Assembly (NCBI GenBank): GCA_003991915.1
Contig: RQTK01000003.1
Span: 1,745,778-1,809,777 of the forward strand
Source: Elysia chlorotica
Taxonomy: Eukaryota; Mollusca; Gastropoda; Plakobranchidae
DNA: 64,000 nucleotides
Direction of reading: 5' to 3'
Below are positions 48,901-59,320 of this stretch, one piece after another (position 1 is the stretch's first letter; every line of letters starts with the position of its first letter). The notes under the pieces were generated by a model. It had not been told where the DNA came from. It saw only the letters and a list, made by a program, of their open reading frames with translations, and made no database searches. The translations under genes and the position numbers were made by a program.

Positions 48901-49042
48901 CATTTTTAGTGGTTATTTATTCCTTGAGATACACCGGCTGTCGTACGGCGGACAACAGCTTCCGTTCACAGACCGACAATCTGTGTTTGACTACGGGGAG
49001 GCAAAACTTGATCTGTGATAGTCTGTGTTGGACGACCGCCAT
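36963..49042 (-). CDS. PDHA1: Pyruvate dehydrogenase E1 component subunit alpha, mitochondrial
   Basis: Nine exons on the minus strand join in phase to 406 residues: 49042-48935, 47635-47576, 46912-46739, 46139-46013, 44956-44865, 43026-42778, 41140-41004, 40048-39940 and 37127-36963. The enzyme is the thiamine-diphosphate-dependent E1 alpha subunit that decarboxylates pyruvate in the mitochondrial PDH complex. Exon 1 gives a basic transit peptide ([12 protein letters not shown]..., ATG in ACAATGG context). Exon 3 carries KLHRLEKGP and [15 protein letters not shown], and exon 5 [18 protein letters not shown]. Exon 6 holds the TPP motif from GDG (212-214) to NN (241-242). Exon 7 holds the regulatory loop [12 protein letters not shown] with Ser309 (site 1) and Ser316 (site 2, codon split by an intron). 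The C-terminus ([11 protein letters not shown]...) aligns with the human family. AATAAA lies at 36890-36885. All key residues appear intact. Confidence 0.97.
37128..39939 (-). other. PDHA1 last intron
   Basis: A 2.8-kb intron. Its 37400-38680 part is less AT-rich and has several coding-looking ORFs on both strands (see the separate entry). The rest, 38690-39930, is AT-rich with a small unassigned patch at about 39025-39110. Confidence 0.7.
37403..38092 (-). other. Possible nested gene or exons in the PDHA1 last intron
   Basis: Minus-strand ORF 37735-37403 encodes 110 residues starting [20 protein letters not shown], with a helical, amphipathic middle ([19 protein letters not shown]) and RRKR near the end. 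Upstream on the same strand ATG 38082 opens [20 protein letters not shown], and ATG 37961 opens [17 protein letters not shown] with a possible GTATTG donor. The composition is more coding-like than the surrounding intron, but I recognise no family, and I could not join the pieces into one convincing model. It could be a small nested gene, a decayed retrocopy, or chance ORFs. Confidence 0.35.
41341..41830 (+). repeat. CT-headed interspersed repeat, copy 1
   Basis: A CT-rich tract (41400-41660) is followed by a unique tail (CAGTGGTACAGATGTCTAAG, CAAATTAAATTCTGATCCCT, CGTTTCTATACTTCTTAGAC, CACTGCTGTAG). The tail recurs, inverted and diverged, at 50150-50345, and its first part next to the tract at 49790-49830. 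The association of the tract with a conserved tail marks a dispersed repeat family and not a simple microsatellite. The ORF through it is low complexity. Confidence 0.6.
43085..43270 (+). repeat. Diverged SINE body
   Basis: CTACTAGTTGGATAAGTGTC and AGTATAATGGACCAGTTGA resemble the SINE body of the 18.2-kb copy (CTACTGGTTGGGTCGGTGTC, ATGTGACCGGCTGA). It is old and lacks a clear tRNA head or tail. Confidence 0.5.
45366..45596 (+). other. Unassigned ORF in PDHA1 intron 4
   Basis: A 76-codon ORF antisense to PDHA1 with an acidic part ([20 protein letters not shown]) and a hydrophobic end ([19 protein letters not shown]). It looks protein-like and lies in an intron with no PDHA1 exon, so it may be a transposase scrap. 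I do not recognise the family. Confidence 0.3.
48752..48848 (-). repeat. SINE fragment
   Basis: On the minus strand it has CATGGTATCCCCGCCCTGTC, then GTGACAGCGCATAAAATTGT and CAGACGTCAGTCTTATGG, matching the SINE body. It has lost the head and the tail and sits just downstream of PDHA1 exon 1 in intron 1. Confidence 0.7.
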
Positions 49043-49479
49043 TGTTTTCTGGCTCTCAATTCAAAACTTTAAACACACTTTCCTCCAGAATGCCTTCATA
49101 AGTTTAGACCCAAGTAGTATAGTCTCAGATAGAAATAAAATAAGGTCACAATAAAAATGATATATGAAATAAGGTTAGTTTTTTAAATATTAATCGCATA
49201 ACTGCTACGCACACACCTAGATAGCTGGTCAAGCCAGAATCTAGACGCGTGTGTATGTGCGATGAGCGATTCCCCGCTGACCTTTGATCCTGGTATCATA
49301 TGCTTTGGCTGGCATCTGTGTAGCTTGGGCGTTAATACCAAGACCGCGTACTTTGTCATATGTTAATGACGACCGACGCTAGTTTGGTGTAGCCAGGTCT
49401 AATTAAGACTGACACCCATCTTACCAGTTACAGGGGACGAACATCGGACAAATAAATCTACCAATAGGGGTATTAGATC

Positions 49480-49540
49480 CGCGGACCTCCTGATCTGGAG
49501 ACCAAAGTTCTACCACTTGAGCCAGTTCGTCCTCCCAAAT
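49480..49540 (-). repeat. tRNA-like SINE head
   Basis: Minus strand GGACGAACTGGCTCAAGTGG has an A box and AGGAGGTCCGCGGATC a poor B box. It is a degraded SINE head and not a tRNA gene. Confidence 0.4.
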
Positions 49541-49689
49541 GTTTTGATTTTCAAGCTGCTAGATATAGGTGCAGACACTTCATGTGATAAAATCATGGAC
49601 GAAGAAATTTCTTTGATTTAACACCAGATGGCTCTTCCCCCTAGTCCAACCGCACAGATTGATGCGTGCATAGCCCCTAGCGGCTTTTG

Positions 49690-49985
49690 ATAAAGTTGTA
49701 TAGCCAAGGTCTGCTTAAGGGAAAAGAATTTGATATATATAGTAAGTTAAAATAACTTTGAGTCTGCGACCATCTCATTGGAAGTTGTGTACTCTTAGAC
49801 CACCACACCTGTGAAGGTGATGGGAGAGAGAGAGAGAGAGAGAGAGGGAGGTAGGAGAGAAAAAAGAAGACAGGAGAGAGAGCAAGGGGGAGGTAGGAGA
49901 GAGAAAAAAGAAAGAGAGAGAGAGAGGAGAGAGGAAAGGGAAGTCGCAAAAAAGACAGGTAGGGATAGAAAGGAAGAGAGAGAAC
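49690..49985 (-). repeat. CT-headed interspersed repeat, copy 2
   Basis: Read on the minus strand, a (CT)-rich tract is followed by ACAGGTGTGGTGGTCTAAGA and GTACACAACTTCC, resembling CAGTGGTACAGATGTCTAAG at 41660. The ORFs read through it are low complexity. Confidence 0.5.
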
Positions 49986-50149
49986 AAACAACTTTTTAAA
50001 GTTTAACAAGGCATTATGATTGTATGAAGGCACCTTGCGTGAACGTCAACTCCTATTTTCTGGTCAGTGAACCATGATTGTCAGTTTAGAGAAACCAGAT
50101 GTTCACATATGCGTAAGTGCGGGGAGTTCACAATAGGGAAAGAAAGATT

Positions 50150-50485
50150 TGTTTGATTTCCAGCAGGTGGATTAACGGAGGTACTGCACTCATACAGCAG
50201 TGTACACATCTTCTGAGCCCAAGAACTATAGAAACGGTCAAAACTCTTGTGCAGGGATCAGATTCTAATTTGAGGTAATTCAATAAAATCGAACAGGCCG
50301 TACAATTTGATATTATGTTCATTTAAGACATCTGCGCCACCGTGTGTGTGAGAAAGAGAGAGAGGATGGAAGAGATGGATAGAAAAAGTAGAGACAAAAA
50401 GGGGGTGGGGGTTTGGGGCGAAAGTGAAAAAGAAAAGAAAAAAGACAGAGAAATAAGAGACAGAGAGTGGAGGAGCTAAGGAAAT

Positions 50486-50531
<46 letters not shown>
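50150..50531 (-). repeat. CT-headed interspersed repeat, copy 3
   Basis: On the minus strand a (CT)n tract (pure part 50492-50530) precedes GGTGGCGCAGATGTCTTAAA, CAAATTAGAATCTGATCCCT, CGTTTCTATAGTTCTTGGGC and CACTGCTGTATGAGTGCAGT. This aligns along its length with the tail of copy 1 at 41660-41830. Confidence 0.65.
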
Positions 50532-50532
<1 letters not shown>

Positions 50533-51110
50533 AGAAAAAATGCACACTGTTAACAATTTAGTGATTTACAGACGTGTTGAGCAGCCGAGAGGATAGGTGC
50601 GTGAGATTAGAAAAAAATCGGGGTGCTCGTTGAGTAGTCAAGTCACATTTAGTCGTTTTACTCCTCAATGATTGAATACCTACCCACTCTCGCTAACGAA
50701 ACAACTGCTGCCCAGCTGCGATTTTTATTGAAGGGCAGGCCCTGCTTACAGGAGGAGGGGTTTAGGTTCGTCGGTTAACATCTCAATCTATTAAAACTCT
50801 TTGAGTTTCCTGACTCTAGAGTGGACGTGACAAAGAGATGGCAGAAGGAAGATTTCTCTGTCCTTACATGGCTCTAGCCTAGTGTACCGTTTGTAAAGGC
50901 TCACAGGCTCGAGTATGTTTGCCCCCCCCCCCCCTTTCCAGTTCCATCCGTGCCTACTCCTCTCACCCATGACCCATCTGATCCCTTGTATTCAGATACA
51001 CGCACTGGTCACTCCATTCAGTCTTAGATTACTAAAGAAATAATCACTATGCTGGGGAAGTGAAAAATGATGTGTTAGGTTGACAAAAATTATTATTTAA
51101 GCCTATTCGG

Positions 51111-51665
51111 GGCACTCCTTGAGTTTTGTGGTCCCTAACCTGTGGGCGATCAAATGGCTTGGTGGGCGGAATTCGAAGTGTGGGTGGGTAGGATTCGATT
51201 ACATGGGAGTCAGTCATACTGTGAAGAGAGAAGAGAGAGGGAGGGAGAGAGATAAAGAGAGACACACAGACAGACAGAGCAGGCGAGTGTGAGAGACAAG
51301 GATAGAGATCTAAAGTTTTAATTGCTTTTTACAGATCAATCTGGCCTAATTCTTATGTGCTTGTGTATGTTGTCCCCACCCCCTTTCCTCGCCCGCATTC
51401 TACCAGTGTTCAAATAAACAACTGAATACAAAATTACAATCAAATCGCATCCTGTCTTTTTGAATCAACCAAAACATGTCAATACAATTTACAAAAAGAC
51501 AGGGAGTACAGCTGGCAGGTATTTTAATCAATTTTAATAGAAAAAAATAACAAAAAGACAGGAAGTGCATCTGGCTGGTATTTTCTTCAATTTTAATAAT
51601 CGAATTCCGGCCACCCACCCATTTGATCGCCTACAGGCTAGGGACCACAAAACTCAAGGAGTGCC
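51111..51665. mobile_element. MITE-like element, copy 2, with perfect 9-bp target duplication
   Basis: The left end GGCACTCCTTGAGTTTTGTG mirrors the right end, which finishes CAAAACTCAAGGAGTGCC. The 9 bases CCTATTCGG flank it on both sides (51102-51110 and 51666-51674). The 555-base interior lacks coding capacity. Two AAAGACAGG(G/A)AGT-type direct repeats lie before the right end, as in copy 1. An 8-9 bp duplication with ends starting GG suggests a Merlin- or MULE-like origin, but hAT or P cannot be excluded. Confidence 0.92.
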
Positions 51666-51674
51666 CCTATTCGG

Positions 51675-52811
51675 CTCTGTCAAAACAGGTTCTTACACTT
51701 GAGAAGTTTGTCTTACTGATTTTGGTTTTGCTGGTGCACGACCGATCGTAAACCGAAATGAAGAGAGCATCACGTAGGCTATATTAGAAACAATGTAAAC
51801 CTAGATCTAGATCTTAATAAGAGCAATAACAGCGTGGAAAAACCGACGATTAATAACTAGATCTAGAAAGATTCTATATCTAGGGCCGATGAGCTACTCC
51901 TCGAGCGAGAAAGAACCTTAGATAGGCCTACTGATTTACAGATGTCAAAATGAAAGGTCAGGGACAGATTATTGCCAGATTTTTCTAACTTATTCGTTCT
52001 TTTTTCTATTAAGCTTATTCTTTTTATATAATTCGATTTCCATTTTAATGCATCTAAATTCCATCAACTGTATTTGTTTAGAGGAAAAAAATTTATCCTT
52101 TTAATTCAATTAAAAAGGCCTCATAGTGATTCGTGTATTCCATTTATCTCAGTCTCGATGCCAAGTACAAAGGGTTTGACATTGTATTCTTTGACAATGC
52201 TTGTATCATCAGGGCTAACATAGGTCTTAGGTGTTATGTCAATTTATTCTAGCTTACCTAGTTTATATATAGATATGTAGCTACTTGTTATATAATATAT
52301 ATATATATTTAGTTTCATTTAACAAATTGTTCTTCTCATTATCACTATCACTGTCAGCTATTTCAATACCTTGATTTCAGTAAGCCTACTGGTAATTTTT
52401 TTTATTTATAATCCACATTAGCTATCGAAACCAGGCTACTTTTTGAGCTGTGGCCTACATTATTGTGACTTACAATTTAATCAGCTGTATTATAACCTGT
52501 GGCTGTATCTGAAATTGCCTGGTACAGCTCTTATAAAAATTGTAAAAATGTGTATCTTGATCTGGTACTATGTTGTTTACATTTCTCTTGTTTCAAGATC
52601 TCTGGCTGTCTGATTTCGCCAATGTAGTTTGGTTGGATATTTAAAAAAAAAAAAAAAAACAACGCAAGAAACACTTACTTAATATTAATTCTTACAGCAG
52701 TCTTTGCTGTCATTAACTCTACTGAGATATATGATTTGTATATATTTATCTATAATTATATCAATGAGTTGATAGTGCGATATTATAACTCAGTCCTCCA
52801 AGTGTTACACC

Positions 52812-52857
<46 letters not shown>

Positions 52858-52980
52858 TTTCTCCTTATACCTGTATCTATTCTCATAAATTCAAGTTTGT
52901 TCTATTTCCACCACAGATTTTTATAAAGAGAAATCTGTGATTTCCACATATATGATATCCACTGTTTATTTGGGAAAGGG
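51675..52980. other. Intergenic, AT-rich
   Basis: It contains a (CTAT)n microsatellite of about 12 units (52809-52857), a poly-A run (52642-52660) and several AGATCTAG-type motifs near 51800-51880. No gene was recognised. Confidence 0.55.
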
Positions 52981-55770
52981 TACATTATATGTCCAGGCAT
53001 AACAGAGAATATACAATTGGAGACTGAGGGGATGGAACCCGGTGTCAAATTGTTTATGGAGGTTGAGGGGCGTGGTCCAGTCCCAAATATGTTTCATGTT
53101 CCGGGAGGGGGATTCAGTGAGTTCGCTAGAGTGCTGGCGCAAGTTGGTCCCAGTGGAAGCATCGGTTTGGGGTACCTAGAGTTACGGAGACCGGTTTTAT
53201 TTTTGATTGCTTATCACGAAAGAGGGAGGAGTACATGTGTCGTGACTGTGAGAGAAGATAGAAAGAGAGAGTGTCCAGGGGTTTGAATACATCCAAAAGG
53301 GAGGAAGTGGAATGTTTGGGGGAATGGGGCGCAGCAAGAATGAGAGGAGTAAGTGTACTGTAAGGAGGAGAATATGGGAGTGTCTGGGGTGTCAGGATTG
53401 GTAGAGTGTAGTGAGGAGCGTTTGGAGGTGGAGGATACGCAGGCAGCGGCAGCAGGAGGTTTGGGTCATCAGGAACTGATTGGCAACAGCAGCGGGAGGG
53501 TTGGGGCATCAGCCTCCGGTTGGAGCAGGTTTCGATGCACATTTTTATGTACAATACGTGTCTTGTATTTGGTATTTGATTTCGATGTGGAGGGGGGGGG
53601 TGGGGGGGGGTATTGTATTTCGTATTTAATTTCGATGGGGGAGTGGGTCCTTGAACGCATCACAGTGCCGGGACCTTCTTCCGAATGCCCCTGGATTAAT
53701 GCTGAAGGGATGTCACTTAGGGGGTGATAGTTGTAGTGGCGAGGGTGGAGAAGTAGTATACATAAAATGAATAGATGGAGGTTGAGTAAAATAATCAATA
53801 GTAATGGTTGGTTCAGACAAGGGCTAGAGGAAAAATATAACCAGAAACAGTAGTTAGGGCAAAGAAGGAAGGTTAGGCCTATAGAGTGACACCTCTGAAT
53901 TTGGGTGAATAGGTAAAAGGGGGGAGCCAGTTTCAGCAGGGTGGGAAGAGGAATGCTGGAGATCACTCATCTCCAGGAGAACAGGCTTTTCACCTGACTC
54001 GCTTCCGTGAGCGTAGGTGTGTGGGGTAGGTACCTTTACGGTACTGCTAAAACAATGGTATTAGTATGGCAAAGTATCTAATTATTCGGATAGCCCTTAT
54101 TTCTACGCTTATTTCCCTCATTATTTCATATATTCACGCACCAAGTCTTAAAGCATAATCTTAGCGTTGCACTCGGCGATCCTGTGCATTCTTGGTTCAC
54201 CGTGCGCAGTTGATGGAACGGAAATTCTAAAAGTTCGTGACGCCAAGCCCAGTGAGTCGGCTAGCTACGCCATTAAATACGTCACCAGGTAGATTGGAAA
54301 AACCGGGAGGCAATGCCAGAACGACCCCCATTCCCATCCTTTCACCTGAGCCATCAACGCTACCCAAAAATAAATATTAGTATCATATCCTAATTTTAAA
54401 ATAAAGCCCATTACGTAGTGGTCCTTTTACGAGATATTGCATAATAACCGTATCCTCTAAACTAATTTCACATTCGACCAAACAACGAACGCCCGTCTAC
54501 TTGACCAAAGTATTGATTCCGTCGGCTGGGGGTATGTACAATAGGACTTAAGAATGCTAGTGATGTAGAACTCTCCAATTTAAATTACATCATAATAAGT
54601 TTCAATGAGATGTATTAAACTAAGTTAGGGAGGAAAGCCTGTTTGGCATATGCGTACTATTTGTTTTAGTTATAGCTGTAACATTTCTTTATTGCTATGT
54701 CTAAGAACATTTAATAAGGTTAAGTATTTACCGATTAGCCTTTGACGCTGATTTATGTGACTCCAAGGCTTAAATGCCAAAGACACATATTATCGGACTG
54801 AAAGGTGGAATGGGACTATGATCCTTATCCCTGAACCTTTAGAGTACTGTATTTTATATATGAATAATATATTGTGGTCCATATTGGTTGAAGAACAATA
54901 TTTCATGAATTTCTTAATCCATTGTATCTTTTAGCTTTGTATCATGTTGTTTAAATGAATTGTCTATTGTATGATACATATAAACCTTGCTTCCAAGAAG
55001 AATATAGCCATGTTGCAGATGGTAATTGTCGTGTTGATAGCTTTGACATAAGTTAATTTTTTCAGGAGCCTACGAGAAGACTATAACTTGAGCATTCTGG
55101 ACCATTGATAAAATTGAGCCTGCGTTAGTCCTTAGGAACCTTTTTTAAGACGGGAAACAAGATTGATGTATCATTGCCTTTTGTGAACCTTTGTTAGCCG
55201 CGAGATCTACTGATCTGAACATTGCGCTTGTGTTGTACACTTCATTCAATTAACTTTGAGACGTTACATCGGTGTATATTTTGTGAGATGACTGAGAGAG
55301 TGAAAGAAGAAGAATCAATTCACGAACCCAACGCTTTAATCGCTGAGCTCTAGTAAGCCACCGGGCAAACCGAAATAAAAAAGGGCTTTGCAGGTGCTCC
55401 TGTCATGACCACATATTATATAATACGTTATCCCTGCTTTCGGTAATCTACCTTTGTGCTTGCATCTCTCGGGGAATGGGTGCGTGCGCCATGAAATGGG
55501 AAGAAATGTGGTGGATTTGGCGTTTGGTCTGACTTGGCGAAGGGGTCCTCCTAGCCACTAACGGAGCGGTCAATAGTTTTGATTGTGCGTAGCTTTGGCA
55601 GTTGATGATTCGTGTGTCTAGGAGTAATATTCGTCCTTCTTAGAGTTATATATCCGATTCCGATTATCTTAGATCCATCTTATCGACATTTATGCTCATA
55701 ATAATACATGATTTACTTCAGGTGGTTCTTCTTGTTGACGAAGTAACGATTACGTATCTAATCGTGGAAA
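52981..55770. other. Unassigned region of unusual composition
   Basis: It is less AT-rich than its surroundings, and 52981-53760 is strongly G-rich on the plus strand, with GGAGGGGGGGGTGGGGGGGG at about 53590. ORFs of up to 165 codons on the minus strand (53966-53469) and 142 codons (53554-53126) are Pro/Leu-rich and look compositional. At about 54230-54295 the plus strand encodes VRDAKPSESASYAIKYVTR, isolated and followed by a stop. None of it is assigned. It may be an old mobile element or a foreign insertion. Confidence 0.35.
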
Positions 55771-55782
55771 ACAATTGATCTA

Positions 55783-55870
55783 CCTTCCTCCTCCTCCTCC
55801 TCCTCCTCCTCCTCCTCCTCCTCCTCCTATTCCTTATACTACTACTAATACTTCTTCTTCTCCTTCTTCT
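55783..55870. repeat. (TCC)n / (TTC)n microsatellite
   Basis: About 15 TCC triplets running into TTC triplets; the poly-Pro ORF through it is an artefact. Confidence 0.9.
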
Positions 55871-55979
55871 TTTTCTTCTTTGCAGCAAGCAACAAACTTT
55901 GGAGCAAGATCAGCAGTACGCTTCAAAAAAGTAAGAACGTATAATACTCTTCAGTTTTTTTTTTAAAACAACGGAGCAG

Positions 55980-57350
55980 TACACAGCATCAGTGTTTACA
56001 TTCCGACCCAAGCTCAAACTGGTCAGAAAGACAAGCTCTAACAGGATCTAACTGATGCGTTTGTAAATAATTATACCATCGAAAGATACAGTCTATTGGT
56101 TTTTGTGGATTTTACAAAGGCATTCGACAAATTCTGCAGATCTGGACTGTGCATGGTACTCAAAAGAACCCCCCCCCCCCTTCCACAACACTACATCAGT
56201 GGTATCATTACATGAACATATGAAAGCAAATGTTCAATAAGACGGCTCAATGCTAGACAGCTTTGTTGTCTCTCTTTACATTCTTCGATCCCTGGTTTTT
56301 CTAACAAGACTCACAACAAAGACCAAGATCAAGTCTACCATTATTAGAGATCTTTTTTTCCGGATGATACAGCACTTATGACTCACAGTGAGAAAGTGTA
56401 CAGGAAATGATGGGCCAATTTTCACAGACATGCAACAAGTTTTCCCTCACGCTAAGCGTTAAAAAGAATATCGTCCCGTCGCAAGGTAAAACATCTCAAC
56501 CAAGTTCCAAATCAGATTTAAAAGTCGTATATCTGAGCCTGTTCCCTGGTGAGCATGCGGAAGCTCCCGTCCTCCATTACTCGCTTCTCGAAAGGTTCGG
56601 CATCTCCACAGCCGCCGCTAAGCGTTAAAAAGAATATCGTCCCGTCGCAAGGTAAAACATCTCAATCAAGTTCCAAATCAGATTTAAAGCCGCTGGATTA
56701 TGTCCTAAGTTTCCACAAAGAGAGCGAGAAACAACACGATTCTCACAGATACGACCAAGATTAGAATCTATGAAGCTCACGCCCTTGGCACACTCCTCTA
56801 TGGGGAAAAACGTGGCCCACATACACAGGCCAAGAGAGAAACACCAAACACAGAGGTAATTGAAAAGCATATCTCCCAAGCATTATGATTAACCATCATA
56901 TAATAAAGGCAACTCAAATGTCTGGAGCACTTGGCATGGCTGGACGACAGACCCATTACGAAAGAGATACTGTTTGGTCAGATGGCTTCCAGAAACAGAG
57001 CCAAAGAAAGACACAGGCTGGGATTCAAGAATAAAGGCAAGAGAAGCATGATCAGGTGTAAAATGGAAATACAAGCCTGGAAAAAAACTGCCTGCAGCCA
57101 AAGTGGCGTGGAAAGCATCTGCGATAATGGTCACAAAACACCATGAGAATAACATCTCATAATTATGTCGAGGCAAAGCGCAAGAAATCAAAGAAGCTGC
57201 AAATTGGGGCTTGCGTCACATGTCTGACCTGCAGAACTTGCAACTGATACTTCTCTTCGCACATCAGCAGAATAGGTCATGAGAGACGATGCAAAGTGTA
57301 GTCAAAAGTCCGCACGAACAATCTGCACAGATCGCCTGCCAAGACGCAAA
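55980..57350 (+). mobile_element. Decayed non-LTR retrotransposon, a different family from 14136
   Basis: Reverse transcriptase pieces remain in several frames: LLVFVDFTKAFDKF (about 56095-56135, palm Asp), MMGQFSQTCNKFSLTLSVKK (56407-56465), then TKIRIYEAHALGTLLYGEKR (about 56755-56810) and a C-terminal stretch AWLDDRPITKEILFGQMASR (about 56931-56995). Last is a degraded Cys/His finger (CVTCLTCRTC...SRIGHERRC, 57210-57290). The ORF is interrupted by stops, frameshifts and the exon insertion at 56524-56618. The 3' end runs into the (CT)n tract at 57366. Confidence 0.8.
56450..56688. repeat. 73-bp tandem duplication bracketing a copied kinase-gene exon
   Basis: 56450-56523 and 56616-56688 are direct repeats (CGCTAAGCGTTAAAAAGAAT to CCAAATCAGATTTAAA) that differ by one C/T and one A. 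Between them, 56524-56618 is identical over 95 bases to 59519-59613, the 5' part of an exon of the kinase gene. A CGC overlap exists at the right junction. Confidence 0.95.
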
Positions 57351-57365
57351 GGGACATACCCCCCC

Positions 57366-57424
57366 CGCTCTCCCTCCCTCTCTCTCTCTCTCACTCTCTC
57401 CCGCCTCTCTCTCTCTCCCTCTCT

Positions 57425-57522
<98 letters not shown>

Positions 57523-57640
57523 CTTTCTGTCTCTGTCTCTCTCCCTCTCTATCTATCCCCTTCTTTCACCCTCTCCTCTCTCTCATTTTCTCTTTCACTT
57601 TCTCTCCTTACATACCTTTGCATCACTCTCTCTTTCTCTC
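57366..57640. repeat. (CT)n microsatellite and CT-rich flank
   Basis: About 150 bases of nearly pure CT, followed by degenerate CT-rich sequence. Long Ser/Leu ORFs on the plus strand are artefacts. Confidence 0.95.
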
Positions 57641-58319
57641 TGCTAGAAATCTATTAGATATAATACGTGAGATTGTAGAATACGTTTAATGGTTTAATTT
57701 GCATTATTGCATCAATGAACATTATGACTACATTCAGGTGTCAACTTAAGAAAAACAATGTCTTAAACATGCATTATAATGATTTTAATTGACTTATAAA
57801 CAAAGATAAAAGACATGTTGGTCAAATAGCAAAAATATAACAAGGCAGCCTTTTCACAAGAAACAAAAAAAAAAAACACTTATCCTACAAGGATAGTGCA
57901 CCATCTTTTTTAAGCGATACGCAAAAAATAAAGCTGTGCTTTGAAAACGATGAGCCTAAATTATTATGCTTATACGAATTTATAATAATGAAACTTCAAT
58001 AATACTCGTATTGGGGAAATGTTGTTGTTGCTGTTTAATTTGCTATATACATGTAATTGCATAAAGGGTGTTGTCTTTACAAATAGTTGGTATATACTTG
58101 TTTTGGTTTGATTTGGTTGTTTGATTTGATTTGTTGGTTTCTTAACGTGCATCGTGAGCAAAATGATAGGCTGTATCTCTCACGGTGATGGGCTCAATTT
58201 GGTTTGGGTGGATTGTTGGTTCCTTAAGTCCATGGTCAGCATCTGGGCTAAACTTTGTCGAGGAGAGACACAGTTGAAATGACATCTGTTGTGTCCGCAT
58301 TAGTATCACGGTTGAGGGC
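57641..58319 (-). other. Kinase gene 3' UTR and downstream region
   Basis: It follows the stop codon at 58322-58320. AT-rich, with a possible ATTAAA signal on the minus strand near 58040. No other gene was recognised. Confidence 0.45.
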
Positions 58320-59237
58320 TCATACGTTCCCAGTTTCATCGTCGGTATTTGAGTCGGTAGGTGATTTTTGCTCTCTCTTGTCTTTGCCCCAAAATTTCAT
58401 AACTGATTGCTTGAAATCCCGAACTGTATCCGATAAAAAAACTTTTGATACTGAGCCCGCGATCGAAGAAGAGCCTCTAGCTACTTGTCCTGCCGGAGAT
58501 AGTAAGGCTGTCGATGTTTCTGTTCATTTTGGGGGTGGAAAAAAACAGATCATCTGATTATTAATCGTGCGTCTTCTAAATTTCTCCAAACCAAAACAAA
58601 ATTTAATGAGACGGCGGCCTTTTCTGAAGCTAAAAGTGGAGTACAAGCTGAAGATTGAACTACGCCCCTCCTACTTGTCAGTACATGTGTCTTACCGACT
58701 GAGCGGTTACCGGGGGAGTTAGCGTGATAAAACAACGTGTGGTGGCGCTGAGGTTAGAGAGGCGACTTCCTATGCAGTAGGTCTGTGGTTCGAGCCCCAC
58801 TCTAGTCACTGCATATTTTTCTTCTGATTAGTTCGGTATCAGCATAATGTAACAGACAAAATCTCGCTTTGGGGTCGCGTCGCCGTACATGACTTTATTA
58901 AGATCTAAGAGACATTAAGACAAGGAGAGTGCTTCGCTAACCCCCAAGACACACGTAGGTGATAAAACTGTGTATAAAACCATAATTATATAACAATGTT
59001 GCGGTGTTTAACTATTCTTAATAATATATTGCCGCACAATGCTTCATAATTTAGGATATTTTACTCTTTTATTCGAATCTTATCGACACCATAATTATAC
59101 ACCCTCAGGACCGTAAGCCCAATCTGTTGGGACTCACGCGGCTCTCCTATTTTGTGCCTAGCTACAAGCTCTATCAAAAAGGGTAAATGATTTGGCTCCA
59201 TTCTCTGTAAGAGATAGAGACAGAGAGACAGAGAGAC

Positions 59238-59320
<83 letters not shown>

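Larger units (their letters stand above)
49043..51101. other. PDHA1 upstream region with purine tracts
   Basis: The PDHA1 promoter should lie just above 49042. At 49200-49480 the sequence is less AT-rich. A tRNA-like SINE head lies at 49480-49540 (minus strand: CTGGCTCAAGTGGTAGAAC). Purine tracts fill 49823-49985 and 50339-50531 and belong to the CT-headed repeat family. A C-run lies at 50922-50935. Confidence 0.55.

Noticed and set aside
48909-49154. 81-residue plus-strand ORF
   Set aside because: It lies antisense over PDHA1 exon 1, whose minus-strand transit peptide joins in phase to the rest of the gene.
53126-53966. Minus-strand Pro/Leu-rich ORFs of 142 and 165 residues
   Set aside because: They reflect the G-rich plus strand; no motif or splice model supports them. 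Kept only as a compositional note.
57279-57689. 136-residue Ser/Leu ORF
   Set aside because: It is a translation of the (CT)n microsatellite; the reading frame has no biased start or homologue.
18545-58860. Functional tRNA genes at the tRNA-like sites
   Set aside because: The A and B boxes are recognisable, but I see no acceptor-stem pairing, and several are joined to SINE bodies or poly-T.
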